Shown here piece after piece: positions 24,559 through 33,392 of a stretch of DNA of 64,000 nucleotides (the stretch's first letter is position 1; every line of letters begins with the position of its first letter). The stretch spans positions 5,869,001 through 5,933,000 of the forward strand of contig NZ_CP015849.1 of the NCBI RefSeq assembly GCF_001654495.1, written 5' to 3'. This stretch comes from Streptomyces sp. SAT1. Lineage in GTDB: Bacteria > Actinomycetota > Actinomycetes > Streptomycetales > Streptomycetaceae. The position numbers and the translations under genes are program-made. Under the pieces are notes generated by a model. The model saw only the letters and a program-made list of their open reading frames with translations, was not told the DNA's origin and did no database searches.

Positions 24559-26742
24559 ATGACGCAGCAGCCCTTCGAACTCCCGCACTTCTACCTGCCG
24601 CACCCGGCGCGGCTGAACCCGCACCTGGACGAGGCCCGCGCCCATGCCACGCGCTGGGCCCGCGACATGGGCATGCTGGAGGGCTCCGGGATCTGGGAGC
24701 AGTCCGACCTCGACGCGCACGACTACGGACTGCTCTGCGCCTACACCCATCCCGACTGCGACGGACCCGCCCTCTCCCTCATCACCGACTGGTACGTGTG
24801 GGTCTTCTTCTTCGACGACCACTTCCTGGAGACCTTCAAGCGCAGCCAGGACCGGACCGGCGGCAAGGCGTACCTGGACCGGCTGCCCCTGTTCATGCCC
24901 CTGGACGACACCGCCGAGGTGCCCGAGCCGCAGAACCCGGTGGAGGCGGGCCTGGCCGACCTGTGGGCGCGTACGGTCCCCGCGATGTCGGCCGACTGGC
25001 GCCGCCGGTTCGCGGTGGCCACCGAGCACCTGCTGAACGAGTCCCTGTGGGAGTTGTCCAACATCAACGAGGGGCGGGTCGCCAACCCCGTCGAGTACAT
25101 CGAGATGCGCCGCAAGGTCGGCGGCGCCCCCTGGTCGGCCGGGCTCGTGGAGTACGCCACCGCCGAAGTGCCCGCCGCCGTCGCCGGTTCCAGGCCGCTG
25201 CGGGTGCTGATGGAGACCTTCTCCGACGCCGTGCACCTGCGCAACGACCTCTTCTCCTACCAGCGGGAGGTCGAGGACGAGGGCGAGCTGAGCAACGGCG
25301 TGCTCGTCCTGGAGACCTTCTTCGGCTGCACCACCCAGGAGGCCGCCGACACCGTCAACGACGTCCTCACCTCGCGGCTGCACCAGTTCGAGCACACCGC
25401 GCTCACCGAAGTGCCCGCCCTGGCCGTGGAGAAGGGCCTCACCCCCGACCAGGTCGCGGCGGTGGCGGCGTACACCAAGGGGCTCCAGGACTGGCAGTCC
25501 GGCGGCCACGAATGGCACACCCGCTCCAGCCGGTACATGAACGAACGCGCGCGCCCCGCCAACCCCTGGCAGGCCCCGACCGGACCCGGCACCTCGGGCG
25601 TCGACATGGCCGCGCTGCTCGCCGCGGCCGGCGCCGAACGGCTGCGCGCCCACAGCCACGTCCCGTACGAGAAGGTCGGCCCCTCGCGCATCCCCGACCT
25701 CTACATGCCCTTCCGGCTGGAGCTGTGCCCGCATCTGGACCGCTCCCGGCTGCGGCTCGCCGACTGGTGCCACCGCATGGGGATCCTCGCCGAGGGCGTC
25801 TGGGACGAGGACAAGCTCGACGCCTACGACCTGGCGCTGTGCTCGGCCGGACTCGACCCGGACGCGACACCCGAGGCCCTGGACCTCAGCGCGCAGTGGC
25901 TCGCCTGGGGCACCTACGGCGACGACTACTACCCGCTGGTCTACGGCCACCGCCGCGACCTCGCCGCCGCCCGGCTGACCACCGCCCGTCTGTCGGCCTG
26001 CATGCCGGTCGACGGCGAGGAGGCCGCCGTCCCCGGCAACGCCATGGAACGGGGCCTGTCCGACCTGTGGGCGCGGACCACCGCCGAGATGACCCCCGGC
26101 CAGCGGCGCACCTTCAAGCAGGCCATCGACTCGATGACCGAGAGCTGGGTGTGGGAGCTGGCCAACCAGTTGCAGAACCGGGTGCCCGACCCCGTCGACT
26201 ACCTGGAGATGCGGCGTGCCACCTTCGGCTCCGACCTCACCCTGAGCCTGTGCCGGCTGGGACACGGCCCGTCGATCCCGCCCGAGGTGTACCGCAGCGG
26301 CCCGGTCCGGTCCCTGGAGAACGCCGCCATGGACTACGCCTGCCTGCTCAACGACGTCTTCTCCTACCAGAAGGAGATCGAGTACGAGGGCGAGATCCAC
26401 AACGGGATCCTCGTCGTGCAGCACTTCTTCGGCATCGACTACCCGGCGGCGCTCACCGTGGTGCACGACCTGATGACCCAGCGGATGCGCCAGTTCGAGC
26501 ATGTCGTGGCGCACGAACTTTCCGTCGTCTGCGACGACTTCGCGCTGTCCGACGAGGCGCGGGCGACCTTGGACGGCTATGTGGCCGACCTGCGCAACTG
26601 GCTGGCGGGCATCCTCAACTGGCACCGCAGCGTCAACCGCTACAAGGCCGAGTGGCTGGGCCGCCGCGCCCACACCTTCCTCCCGGACCACCCGCCGGCT
26701 CCCGTGCTGCCGGCCCCGGCCCGCGCGCTGCCCGTCGGCTGA
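24559..26742 (+). CDS. geoA: Geosmin synthase (germacradienol/geosmin bifunctional terpene cyclase)
   Basis: 727 aa, one residue off the S. coelicolor enzyme length I remember (726). Two terpene cyclase class I domains lie in tandem. The N-terminal one has the metal motif DDHFLE (near residue 86) and the NSE motif NDLFSYQRE; it makes germacradienol from farnesyl diphosphate. The C-terminal one, starting near 375 (FRLELCPHLDRSRLRLADW), has DDYYP and NDVFSYQKE; it turns germacradienol into geosmin, the earthy odorant. Both domains keep all Mg-binding residues, so the enzyme should be active. The start at 24559 has only a weak ribosome site. The position right after cprB is as in S. coelicolor. 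A hairpin at 26760 ends it. Confidence 0.97.
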   Translation: MTQQPFELPHFYLPHPARLNPHLDEARAHATRWARDMGMLEGSGIWEQSDLDAHDYGLLCAYTHPDCDGPALSLITDWYVWVFFFDDHFLETFKRSQDRTGGKAYLDRLPLFMPLDDTAEVPEPQNPVEAGLADLWARTVPAMSADWRRRFAVATEHLLNESLWELSNINEGRVANPVEYIEMRRKVGGAPWSAGLVEYATAEVPAAVAGSRPLRVLMETFSDAVHLRNDLFSYQREVEDEGELSNGVLVLETFFGCTTQEAADTVNDVLTSRLHQFEHTALTEVPALAVEKGLTPDQVAAVAAYTKGLQDWQSGGHEWHTRSSRYMNERARPANPWQAPTGPGTSGVDMAALLAAAGAERLRAHSHVPYEKVGPSRIPDLYMPFRLELCPHLDRSRLRLADWCHRMGILAEGVWDEDKLDAYDLALCSAGLDPDATPEALDLSAQWLAWGTYGDDYYPLVYGHRRDLAAARLTTARLSACMPVDGEEAAVPGNAMERGLSDLWARTTAEMTPGQRRTFKQAIDSMTESWVWELANQLQNRVPDPVDYLEMRRATFGSDLTLSLCRLGHGPSIPPEVYRSGPVRSLENAAMDYACLLNDVFSYQKEIEYEGEIHNGILVVQHFFGIDYPAALTVVHDLMTQRMRQFEHVVAHELSVVCDDFALSDEARATLDGYVADLRNWLAGILNWHRSVNRYKAEWLGRRAHTFLPDHPPAPVLPAPARALPVG

Positions 26743-26759
26743 ACAGAAGCCGGGCCGGA

Positions 26760-26792
26760 GCTGAACCGGCGCCGGACCGGACCCGGTTCAGC
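26760..26792. terminator. Hairpin between convergent geoA and the frameshifted gene
   Basis: GCTGAACCGG and CCGGTTCAGC pair perfectly (10 bp) across a 13-nt loop. The right arm includes the stop codon of the minus-strand gene. It is likely a two-way terminator. Confidence 0.6.
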
Positions 26793-27512
26793 GCCGCCCG
26801 GTGTCTGTGGCCGTGGTGACGGCGGCCGTGGTGATGGCGGCCGTGGTGGTGGCGGGGCGGTCCAGGGCCGTGCGCGACTGCCGGGCGCGCAGGGCCTGGA
26901 ACTGGTCGCCGAGGCGGTCGAACGCCTCGGCCGGCCGGACCAGGGACGAGAGGTCGAGTTCGCCGGGCGCGCCGGTCCGGCGCGGCGCGCCCTGGTTCAT
27001 GACGATCTCGTCGAGCGCGCGGATCAGGGCGGCCCGCGCGTGCTCCGTCAGCCCCAGGTCCAGGGCGTGCCCGGCCCAGGTGAACAGCGACGCGCCGTCC
27101 TCGTCCGGACCGGCCGCGACGAGGGCGCCGGTGTCCGGGGCGTGGGCGAGGACCACCTCGCGCAGCGCCGGCCGGGGCAGCGGGTCCAGCAGGCGGTAGG
27201 CGCACCCCTCCTCGGCGTTGAGCAGCAGGAAGCCGGGCTCGGTGCGCAGCAGCGACTCGTGCAGCAGGGCGACGAGTTCCACCGGGGAGCGCTCGGGCAG
27301 TCCGAGCGCGGAGCGCAGAGCACGGAGCCGTCGCCGCACACGAAGTACGTGCCGCCCGAGCCGTCGCCCGCGACCGGTTCGAGCGGTCCGCCGTCGGCGA
27401 GCCGTACCTCCTCGACGTGTTCGGCGCCCGCGAGGTCGAACGCGAAGGGAAAGGCCGCCAGTTCGGCCAGACGCGGGCTGTCCCGCAGCAGCCGCAGGAG
27501 GTGATCGCTCAT
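26788..27512 (-). pseudogene. Conserved hypothetical gene with an internal frameshift
   Basis: The ATG at 27512 opens a good frame (MSDHLLRLLRDSPRLAELA ... GTYFVCGDGSVL) that loses coding sense near 27320. The rest, ALRSALGLPERSPVELVALL to the stop at 26788, continues in another frame with normal composition. The join lies at 27318-27323 and equals a loss of one base or 3n+1 bases. The sequence order suggests that a short middle stretch was lost too. The first part looks distantly like SMI1/KNR4 (SUKH)-type proteins; that is tentative. The C-terminal tail has Thr/Ala repeats. It could be a natural pseudogene or a sequencing error. Confidence 0.7.
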
Positions 27513-27540
27513 ACGGCCGAACGTGGCAGGCGCCCGCGTT

Positions 27541-27582
27541 CTCACTCTTTCGTGGCGCGTGCTCACCCTTTCGTGGCTCGTG
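27541..27582. promoter_or_regulatory. Two tandem 21-bp direct repeats in a divergent promoter region
   Basis: The unit CTCAC-Y-CTTTCGTGGC-K-CGTG occurs at 27541-27561 and 27562-27582 with two mismatches. The 21-bp period is two DNA turns, as for a regulator binding two sites on one face. It lies between the frameshifted gene and the PDZ gene. Confidence 0.55.
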
Positions 27583-27624
27583 GCGGACCAGGTCGCCGGG
27601 TAGGCACCAGCCGGAGGAGAACGA

Positions 27625-28233
27625 ATGGAACAGACTGCGTTGCGTCCCAAGCCCCTGCCCGGTGCCGAGCCCGCGGGCGGCGCCTCGCGCGAGCGGAGCC
27701 CTTCCGGCACCGGCCAGCGGCGGCCCGGCCGCCGGTTCGCGGGCGCGCTGTGCGGCCTGTGCGCCGGGCTGGTGCTGCTGCTGGCCGGGGTAGGGCTGGG
27801 CGCGGTGGGCGCCACGGTGATCGGTGCGAGCAGGCTGGCCGAGGCCCAGCGGCACGCGGGCCTCGCGGGTCCGGCGGCGGCCCCGGCGGTGTCGGCCTCC
27901 GGTTCCGGGGCCGGGTCCGGAACCGGCCCGGAGGGTGCCGCGGCGGTGCGGTCGGCGCCGGTTCCGGTGGGGCCGACCCTCGGGGTGGAGGCGGTGGACG
28001 ACGGGAAGCCCGGGGCGCGGGTCGTCGGCGTCCATGTGCCGGGCCCCGGCTACTCGGCCGGGCTGGTCCGCGGCGATGTGCTGCTCGTGTTCGACCGGAC
28101 GCGGATCGACTCGGCGGCCGACCTCGCGCGCGCGGTGGCGAAGGCCGACCCCGGCCGTTCGGTGGTGCTGACCGTGCGCCACCGCGGTGGGGGCTACCAG
28201 CAGCTGGACGTCACCCCGGGCGTCGTCACCTGA
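27625..28233 (+). CDS. Membrane-anchored PDZ domain protein
   Basis: 202 aa. A basic N-terminus is followed by one membrane helix (residues 38-66, GALCGLCAGLVLLLAGVGLGAVGATV). After a Gly/Ser/Ala linker (80-110), the outside part has a single PDZ domain: PTLGVEAVDDGKPGARVVGVHVPGPGYSAGLVRGDVLLVFD and IDSAADLARAVAKADPGRSVVLTVRHRGG. No protease domain is attached, so it may work as an adaptor that binds C-termini of extracytoplasmic proteins. The ATG at 27625 has GGAGGAG upstream. A hairpin follows at 28249. Confidence 0.88.
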   Translation: MEQTALRPKPLPGAEPAGGASRERSPSGTGQRRPGRRFAGALCGLCAGLVLLLAGVGLGAVGATVIGASRLAEAQRHAGLAGPAAAPAVSASGSGAGSGTGPEGAAAVRSAPVPVGPTLGVEAVDDGKPGARVVGVHVPGPGYSAGLVRGDVLLVFDRTRIDSAADLARAVAKADPGRSVVLTVRHRGGGYQQLDVTPGVVT

Positions 28234-28612
28234 CCACGCCGCGTACGTGACGACGGGTACGGCCGCACGCCCCCCGTCGTCGGATCGACGGCCGCCGTCC
28301 GGATCGTCGCGTCAGGCCGTCCCGGCAGGTCTTCTGGACGGTCTTCCGTCAGGTCGTCCTTCAGGGTGTCCTCGTGGCTGACGGTGATCACGCCATCAGC
28401 GCTCATGGCCGCGCAGGCCCCGACCGTGAGATCGAATCCGGGAAAGCGGTGGTCGTGCGGACACCCGGGCAGCGAGGATGGAGCAGGGAGCGGACGGCCG
28501 GACCGACCGGCTCGCGCCGCCCACTCCGCGCGGGCAGGATGCTGCCCGTGGGCCCTGCCCGACGCCCGACTGTTCGTCCCACCCGCCCCTTCAGCCGCAC
28601 ACGGAGGCCCGG
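28234..28612. other. 379-bp gap upstream of the M24 peptidase gene
   Basis: It holds the terminator of the PDZ gene and a GTC/AGG-rich stretch. A 70-codon minus-strand frame (28194-28406) has no ribosome site and overlaps the PDZ gene end, so I do not call it. No clear promoter is seen. Confidence 0.45.
28249..28281 (+). terminator. Hairpin after the PDZ gene
   Basis: GACGACGGG and CCCGTCGTC pair (9 bp) over a 15-nt loop, 16 bp after the stop codon. Confidence 0.5.
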
Positions 28613-29740
28613 ATGACCGGCACCGCGCCCGCGCCCTTCACCGCCGACGACTACCGGGCCCGGATGGCGCGCGCCGAGCGCGCGGCGGCGGACGCCGGAC
28701 TGGCCGGACTGCTCGTCGCCCCCGGACCCGACCTGGTGTGGCTCACCGGCTACGCGCCGCCCGCCGCCACCGAACGGCTCACCCTGCTGGTCCTGGTCCC
28801 CGGCCGCGACCCCGTCCTCGTCGTGCCCACCCTGGAGGCCCCGGACGCCGCCCAGGCCACCGGCGCCCCCGCGCTGACCCTGCGGGACTGGACCGACGGC
28901 AAGGACCCCTACGCCCTCACCGCCGCCCTCCTCGACGGCCGCGGCCGCTTCGGCGTCAGCGACAACGCCTGGGCCCTGCACCTGCTCGGCCTCCAGCAGA
29001 CCCTGCCCGGCACCTCCTACGCCGCCCTCACCGAGGCCCTGCCGATGCTCCGCGCCGTGAAGGACCCGGCCGAGCTCGACCTGCTCGCCGCCGCGGGCGC
29101 CGCCGCCGACCGCACGTTCGAGGAGATCAGGCACGTACGCTTCGCCGGGCGCCGCGAGCGCGAGGTGGGCGCCGACCTCGCCGACCTGCTGCGGCGCTTC
29201 GGCCACTCCCAGGTCGACTTCACCATCGTCGGCTCCGGGCCCAACGGCGCCGACCCGCACCACGAGGTGGGACACCGGGTCATCGAACACGGCGACATGG
29301 TCGTCCTCGACTTCGGCGGGCTCAAGGACGGCTACGGCTCCGACACCACCCGCACCGTGCACGTGGGCGAACCCACCGACGAGGAGCGCCGGGTGCACGA
29401 CGTCGTGCGCGAGGCCCAGGAGGCGGGCTTCGCGGCCGTACGGCCGGGCGCGGCCTGCCAGGACGTGGACCGGGCCGCCCGCGCGGTCATCGCCGAGGCG
29501 GGCTACGGCGAGTACTTCATCCACCGCACCGGCCACGGCATCGGCGTCACCACCCATGAGCCGCCGTACATGATCGAGGGGGAGCGGCAGCCCCTCGTGC
29601 CCGGCATGTGCTTCTCCGTGGAACCCGGCATCTATCTGCCCGGCCGCTTCGGGGTCCGGATCGAGGACATCGTGACGGTCACCGCGGACGGGGGCCGCCG
29701 CCTCAACGACACCACCCGGGAGCTGGTCCTGGTGGACTGA
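28613..29740 (+). CDS. M24 family Xaa-Pro aminopeptidase
   Basis: 375 aa from ATG 28613 with GGAGG upstream. An N-terminal creatinase-like domain (1-145) leads into the pita-bread domain, where all five metal ligands can be seen: VLDFGG (Asp), YGSDTTRTVHVG (Asp), RTGHGIGVTTHEPPY (His), SVEPGIYLPG (Glu) and VRIEDIVTV (Glu). This is the pattern of Xaa-Pro aminopeptidases, which cut the first residue before a proline and need two Mn or Co ions. No signal peptide is present. The kinase-like gene follows 52 bp downstream and may be co-transcribed. Confidence 0.93.
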   Translation: MTGTAPAPFTADDYRARMARAERAAADAGLAGLLVAPGPDLVWLTGYAPPAATERLTLLVLVPGRDPVLVVPTLEAPDAAQATGAPALTLRDWTDGKDPYALTAALLDGRGRFGVSDNAWALHLLGLQQTLPGTSYAALTEALPMLRAVKDPAELDLLAAAGAAADRTFEEIRHVRFAGRREREVGADLADLLRRFGHSQVDFTIVGSGPNGADPHHEVGHRVIEHGDMVVLDFGGLKDGYGSDTTRTVHVGEPTDEERRVHDVVREAQEAGFAAVRPGAACQDVDRAARAVIAEAGYGEYFIHRTGHGIGVTTHEPPYMIEGERQPLVPGMCFSVEPGIYLPGRFGVRIEDIVTVTADGGRRLNDTTRELVLVD

Positions 29741-29792
29741 TCCGCCGACTGATTCCACCCGACCCGACCCGACCCGACGACACGGCGCGACG

Positions 29793-30812
29793 ATGACCCA
29801 GGCACCGACACCCACGGCGGACAGCGTCCGCAGGCTGGTCCGCACCCTGCTTCCCGACGCCCCGCGCGACGGCTACGCCGCCGCCGGGGTGCCCGAGGTA
29901 CGGCCCGTCACCACGGGCGGTGAGCACTCCACCTGGTGGGTCGGCGCGCGCCATGTGCTGCGGCTGGCCCCCGACCGCGACGCCTCGGCGCGGCTGCGCC
30001 GCGAACTGCGCCTGCGCGACCTGGCCCGCCCGCACCTGCCGGTGGCCGTCCCCACGAGCGCCGCGCACGGCGAGTGGGCGCCCGGACTGGCGTACACCCT
30101 GGACACCAGGATCACCGGCGGCACGGCCGACGAGCTGGACGTCTCCGCGCTCGGCGAGGACGACCTGGCCGGGCTGCTGGCCGGGCTGCGCGCGGTGCCC
30201 GTGCGGCAGGCCGGGACGCTCGGCGTCCCGCGCACCGCGCCCCGCTCCCTGGAGGCGCTGCGCCGGATGGCCGTGCACGCCGCGGAGGAGCTCGGCGCGG
30301 CCGACGAGTTCGAACCCGCGCGGATGGCCCAGCTCTCCGCGCCCGCCGCGGCCCAGCTGGCCGCCCAGTCCCACGCCGCCGTCCTCGTCCACCACGACCT
30401 CAAGGGCGAGCACCTGGTGCTCTCCCCGGACGGCCGGGTCCGCGGCGTCCTGGACTGGACGGACGCGGTGATCGGCGACCCCGCCGAGGACATCGCCGGG
30501 CTCGCCCTGGCCGTGGGATCACCGGCCGCCGTGCGCGCGGCCACCCTCGCGGGCTACGGCGCCCGCCCCTGCCTGCGCGGCCTGTGGCTGGCCCGCTGCG
30601 ACACGGTGATCCGCCTCGCCGGCCGCCTGGCGGGCCGCGACGAGAGCCCGCTGCCGCTGCTGCGCGTCCAGCTGCGCCACTCCTGGGAGGCGATCCTGCT
30701 GGAGCGGGTCACCGAGTTCCGCGAAGAGGGCGAGCAGGACGGCAAACAGGGCGACAAGCAGGACGACACGCAGGACGACGGGCAGGAAGGCGCCGGGGGC
30801 GGGCAGGCTTAG
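29793..30812 (+). CDS. Aminoglycoside phosphotransferase-family (APH) kinase
   Basis: 339 aa. The N-lobe is around residues 30-110 (VTTGGEHSTWWVGARHVLRLAPDRDA). The C-lobe has the catalytic loop VLVHHDLKGEHLVLS and the metal motif GVLDWTDAVIGDPAEDIAGL, the APH/choline-kinase signature. The acceptor is unknown; many members phosphorylate small hydroxyl compounds or act on nucleosides rather than drugs. The last 30 residues are hydrophilic with repeated Gln-Asp-Asp and Gln-Gly. A CGACC pentamer repeat (29757-29778) fills the leader and no ribosome site is visible. It converges with treZ. Confidence 0.88.
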   Translation: MTQAPTPTADSVRRLVRTLLPDAPRDGYAAAGVPEVRPVTTGGEHSTWWVGARHVLRLAPDRDASARLRRELRLRDLARPHLPVAVPTSAAHGEWAPGLAYTLDTRITGGTADELDVSALGEDDLAGLLAGLRAVPVRQAGTLGVPRTAPRSLEALRRMAVHAAEELGAADEFEPARMAQLSAPAAAQLAAQSHAAVLVHHDLKGEHLVLSPDGRVRGVLDWTDAVIGDPAEDIAGLALAVGSPAAVRAATLAGYGARPCLRGLWLARCDTVIRLAGRLAGRDESPLPLLRVQLRHSWEAILLERVTEFREEGEQDGKQGDKQDDTQDDGQEGAGGGQA

Positions 30813-30832
30813 CCGCGCGGGGCGGGCCGCGC

Positions 30833-32587
30833 TCAGCTCTGCGCCAGCACCACGCAGGAGCGGCCGGGCAGCCGCAGCAGCCCCGTCCCGCCGGGCGCCT
30901 CGACCGGCTCCCAGGCGGCGAGCACCCGGGCCGGACGGATGCCCAGCGGGATCGCCGCCGTCGCGCTGCCCAGGTTGACGGCCACCCGTACGTCCCCGCG
31001 CCGGAAGGCCAGCCAGCCGGCCTCCTCGTCGTGGGCGACCCGGGTGGCGGCGAGGTCCGGATCGGTCAGGTCGGGCAGCCCGCGGCGCAGCGCGATCAGC
31101 CGCCGGTACCAGTCCAGCACGCGCGCGTGCGGCTCGCGTCCGGGCTCCGACCAGTCGAGGCAGGAGCGGTCCCGGGTCGCCGGGTCCTGCGGGTCGGGCA
31201 CGTCCTGCGCCGCCCAGCCGTGCGCCCCGAACTCCCGGCGCCGCCCCTGGCGCACCGCCTCGGCCAGCTCCGGGTCGGTGTGGTCGGTGAAGAACTGCCA
31301 CGGTGTGCCCGCCGCCCACTCCTCGCCCATGAAGAGCATCGGCGTGAACGGCGCGGTCAGCGTCAGTGTCGCCGCGCACGCCAGCAGCCCGGGGGCGTCC
31401 GCCAGCAGCCCCGACAGCCGGTCGCCCCGGGCCCGGTTGCCGATCTGGTCGTGGGTCTGGCTGTAGCCGAGCAGCCGGTGCCCGGCGGTGCGGGTGCGGT
31501 CCAGTGGGCGGCCGTGGTGGCGGCCCCGGAAGCTGGAGTACGTCCCGTCGTGGAAGTAGCCGCCGGTGAGGGTCTTGGCGAGCGCGGCGAGCGGGGCGCG
31601 CGCGAAGTCGGCGTAGTACGCCTGCGACTCGCCGGTGACGGCGGTGTGCACCGCGTGGTGGAAGTCGTCGCTCCACTGGGCGTGCAGCCCGAGGCCGTGC
31701 TCCGCGCGCGGGGTGATCAGCCGCGGGTCGTTCAGGTCCGACTCGCCGATGAGGAACAGCGGCCGGCCCAGGTCCGCCGCGAGCGTGTCCACGGCCGCCG
31801 AAAGCTCCTCCAGGAAGTGCCGGGCGCGGGTGTCCACGAGCGCGTGCACCGCGTCCAGGCGCAGCCCGTCCAGCCGGTAGTCGCGCAGCCAGGCCAGGGC
31901 GCTGCCCAGGAGGTAGTCGCGCACCTCGTCGGAGCCGGGCGCGTCCAGGTTGACGGCCGAGCCCCAGGGCGTGTGGTGGGTGTCGGTGAAGTACGGCCCG
32001 AACTTCGGCAGGTGGTTGCCGGACGGGCCCAGGTGGTTGTGCACCACGTCCAGGACCACGCCGAGGCCCAGCTCGTGCGCCCGGTCGACGAAGCGCTTCA
32101 GCCCCTCGGGGCCGCCGTAGGGCTCGTGCACCGCCCACAGCGACACCCCGTCGTACCCCCAGCCGTGCCGCCCGGGGAACGGGCACACCGGCATCAGCTC
32201 CACGTGTGTGACGCCCAGTTCCACCAGGTGCTCCAGGCGGCCCGCGGCGGCGTCGAAGGTGCCCTCGGGTGTGTACGTGCCGACGTGCAGCTCGTAGAGC
32301 ACGGCCCCGGGCAGCGGGCGTCCGGCCCAGCCGTCGCTGCGCCAGGTGTGCCGCCCCTGGTCGACGACGGCGCTCAGGCCGTCCGGTCCGTCCGGCTGCC
32401 GCCGCGAGCGCGGATCGGGCAGCACCGGGCCGTCGTCCAGGGCGAAGCCGTAGCGCGAGCCGTCCCGCGCCTCGGCCTCGCCGCTCCACCAGCCAGGACG
32501 CTCCGGATCGGGCTCCAGCGCGCGCGTGGCGCCGTCGCACCGGAGCGTCACCCGGCCGGCCTGCGGTGCCCACACCTCGAAATGCAC
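30833..32587 (-). CDS. treZ: Malto-oligosyltrehalose trehalohydrolase
   Basis: 584 aa from GTG 32587 (AAGGGG 8 nt upstream). TreZ cuts the bond next to the terminal trehalose made by TreY, freeing trehalose. An N-terminal CBM48/E-set domain (1-95) is followed by the GH13 barrel with all four regions: VVLDVVHNHLGPSGNHLP, LDGLRLDAVHAL (nucleophile Asp), PLFLIGESDLND (acid Glu) and LGYSQTHDQIGNR. The KFGPYFTDTHHTPWG segment is typical of TreZ. treY and treX lie 3-10 kb away on the same strand with other genes between, so the three are not one operon. Confidence 0.96.
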   Translation of the reverse strand: MHFEVWAPQAGRVTLRCDGATRALEPDPERPGWWSGEAEARDGSRYGFALDDGPVLPDPRSRRQPDGPDGLSAVVDQGRHTWRSDGWAGRPLPGAVLYELHVGTYTPEGTFDAAAGRLEHLVELGVTHVELMPVCPFPGRHGWGYDGVSLWAVHEPYGGPEGLKRFVDRAHELGLGVVLDVVHNHLGPSGNHLPKFGPYFTDTHHTPWGSAVNLDAPGSDEVRDYLLGSALAWLRDYRLDGLRLDAVHALVDTRARHFLEELSAAVDTLAADLGRPLFLIGESDLNDPRLITPRAEHGLGLHAQWSDDFHHAVHTAVTGESQAYYADFARAPLAALAKTLTGGYFHDGTYSSFRGRHHGRPLDRTRTAGHRLLGYSQTHDQIGNRARGDRLSGLLADAPGLLACAATLTLTAPFTPMLFMGEEWAAGTPWQFFTDHTDPELAEAVRQGRRREFGAHGWAAQDVPDPQDPATRDRSCLDWSEPGREPHARVLDWYRRLIALRRGLPDLTDPDLAATRVAHDEEAGWLAFRRGDVRVAVNLGSATAAIPLGIRPARVLAAWEPVEAPGGTGLLRLPGRSCVVLAQS

Positions 32588-32721
32588 GGACGGTTCCCCT
32601 TCGTCTGCTTCACCGTGTTGGCGTCCCCATGGTCCTGCAAAGACGATCAGTCCGCTTTCGGTTCCACCCTTTCGCGGGAGATGTCGTCAACTCGGCACAC
32701 CGCGGCGCCGCTCCCGTTTTC

Positions 32722-32750
32722 TGGACACCCCGGGCCGGTTGTCCGACAAT
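32722..32750 (+). promoter_or_regulatory. Promoter of the FHA gene, leaderless
   Basis: -35 TGGACA (32722-32727) and -10 GACAAT (32745-32750) are 17 bp apart, and the GTG start follows 7 nt after the -10 box. The transcript would start at or next to the GTG. Confidence 0.6.
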
Positions 32751-32757
32751 CACCAGC

Positions 32758-33309
32758 GTGACGTCGTCCTTCGAGTTCCACACCCACCCCGCGCGGGTGT
32801 CCGACGCGGAGCGCGACCGGGCGCTGGAGGTGCTGCGCGACGGCGTCGCGGCCGGCCGGCTGTCGTACGACACGTTCGCGCACCGCATGGAACGGGCGCT
32901 GGCCGCCCGCCGCCCGGACGAGCTAGCCGTGCTCACCTCGGACCTGTCCACCGAGGGACGGCTCTCGCGCGCGCTGTTCGGCGCCGTCGGGGCCGTCTCC
33001 GGCTTCACCGTGCGGCTGCGCCGGGCCTGGCAGTCCGAGCGGCTGCCCAAGCTGCTGCTGCCGCACGCGGACAGCGGGTGTCCGCTGCGCATCGGGCGCG
33101 ACCCGGCGAGCGGACTGCGGCTCAACCACGAGACGGTCTCGCGCACCCACGCCGAGCTGCGCCACCAGAGCGGCCTGTGGGTCCTGCGCGACCTCGGCTC
33201 GACCAACGGGACCACCGTCAACGGGCGGCGGGTGACCGGCGCGGCCGTCGTCCGCGAGGGCGACCAGGTCGGCTTCGGGCAGGTGTCCTACCGGCTGTCG
33301 GCGCACTGA
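32758..33309 (+). CDS. DUF1707 and FHA domain protein
   Basis: 183 aa from GTG 32758. Residues 10-60 are DUF1707 (VSDAERDRALEVLRDGVAAGRLSYDTFAHRM), a small actinobacterial domain found in membrane and signalling proteins. Residues 100-183 are an FHA domain with its phosphothreonine-binding residues: LRIGRDPASGLRL, ETVSRTHAEL and LGSTNGTTVNGRRV. It probably docks to a protein phosphorylated by a Ser/Thr kinase; no kinase gene is in the window. There is no ribosome site, and the promoter suggests a leaderless mRNA. It is divergent from treZ. Confidence 0.9.
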   Translation: MTSSFEFHTHPARVSDAERDRALEVLRDGVAAGRLSYDTFAHRMERALAARRPDELAVLTSDLSTEGRLSRALFGAVGAVSGFTVRLRRAWQSERLPKLLLPHADSGCPLRIGRDPASGLRLNHETVSRTHAELRHQSGLWVLRDLGSTNGTTVNGRRVTGAAVVREGDQVGFGQVSYRLSAH

Positions 33310-33392
33310 GGCGGTCCGCGCGCTGGGCGGGGGCGCTCCCGTTCGGGTGAGCCGGACTGGGGGTGGCGCACCGGTGTGCCGATACACCCGCC

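Noticed and set aside
28194..28406. 70-codon minus-strand ORF in the gap before the M24 peptidase gene
   Set aside because: No ribosome site, it overlaps the end of the PDZ gene and the hairpin after it, and the product has no recognisable pattern.
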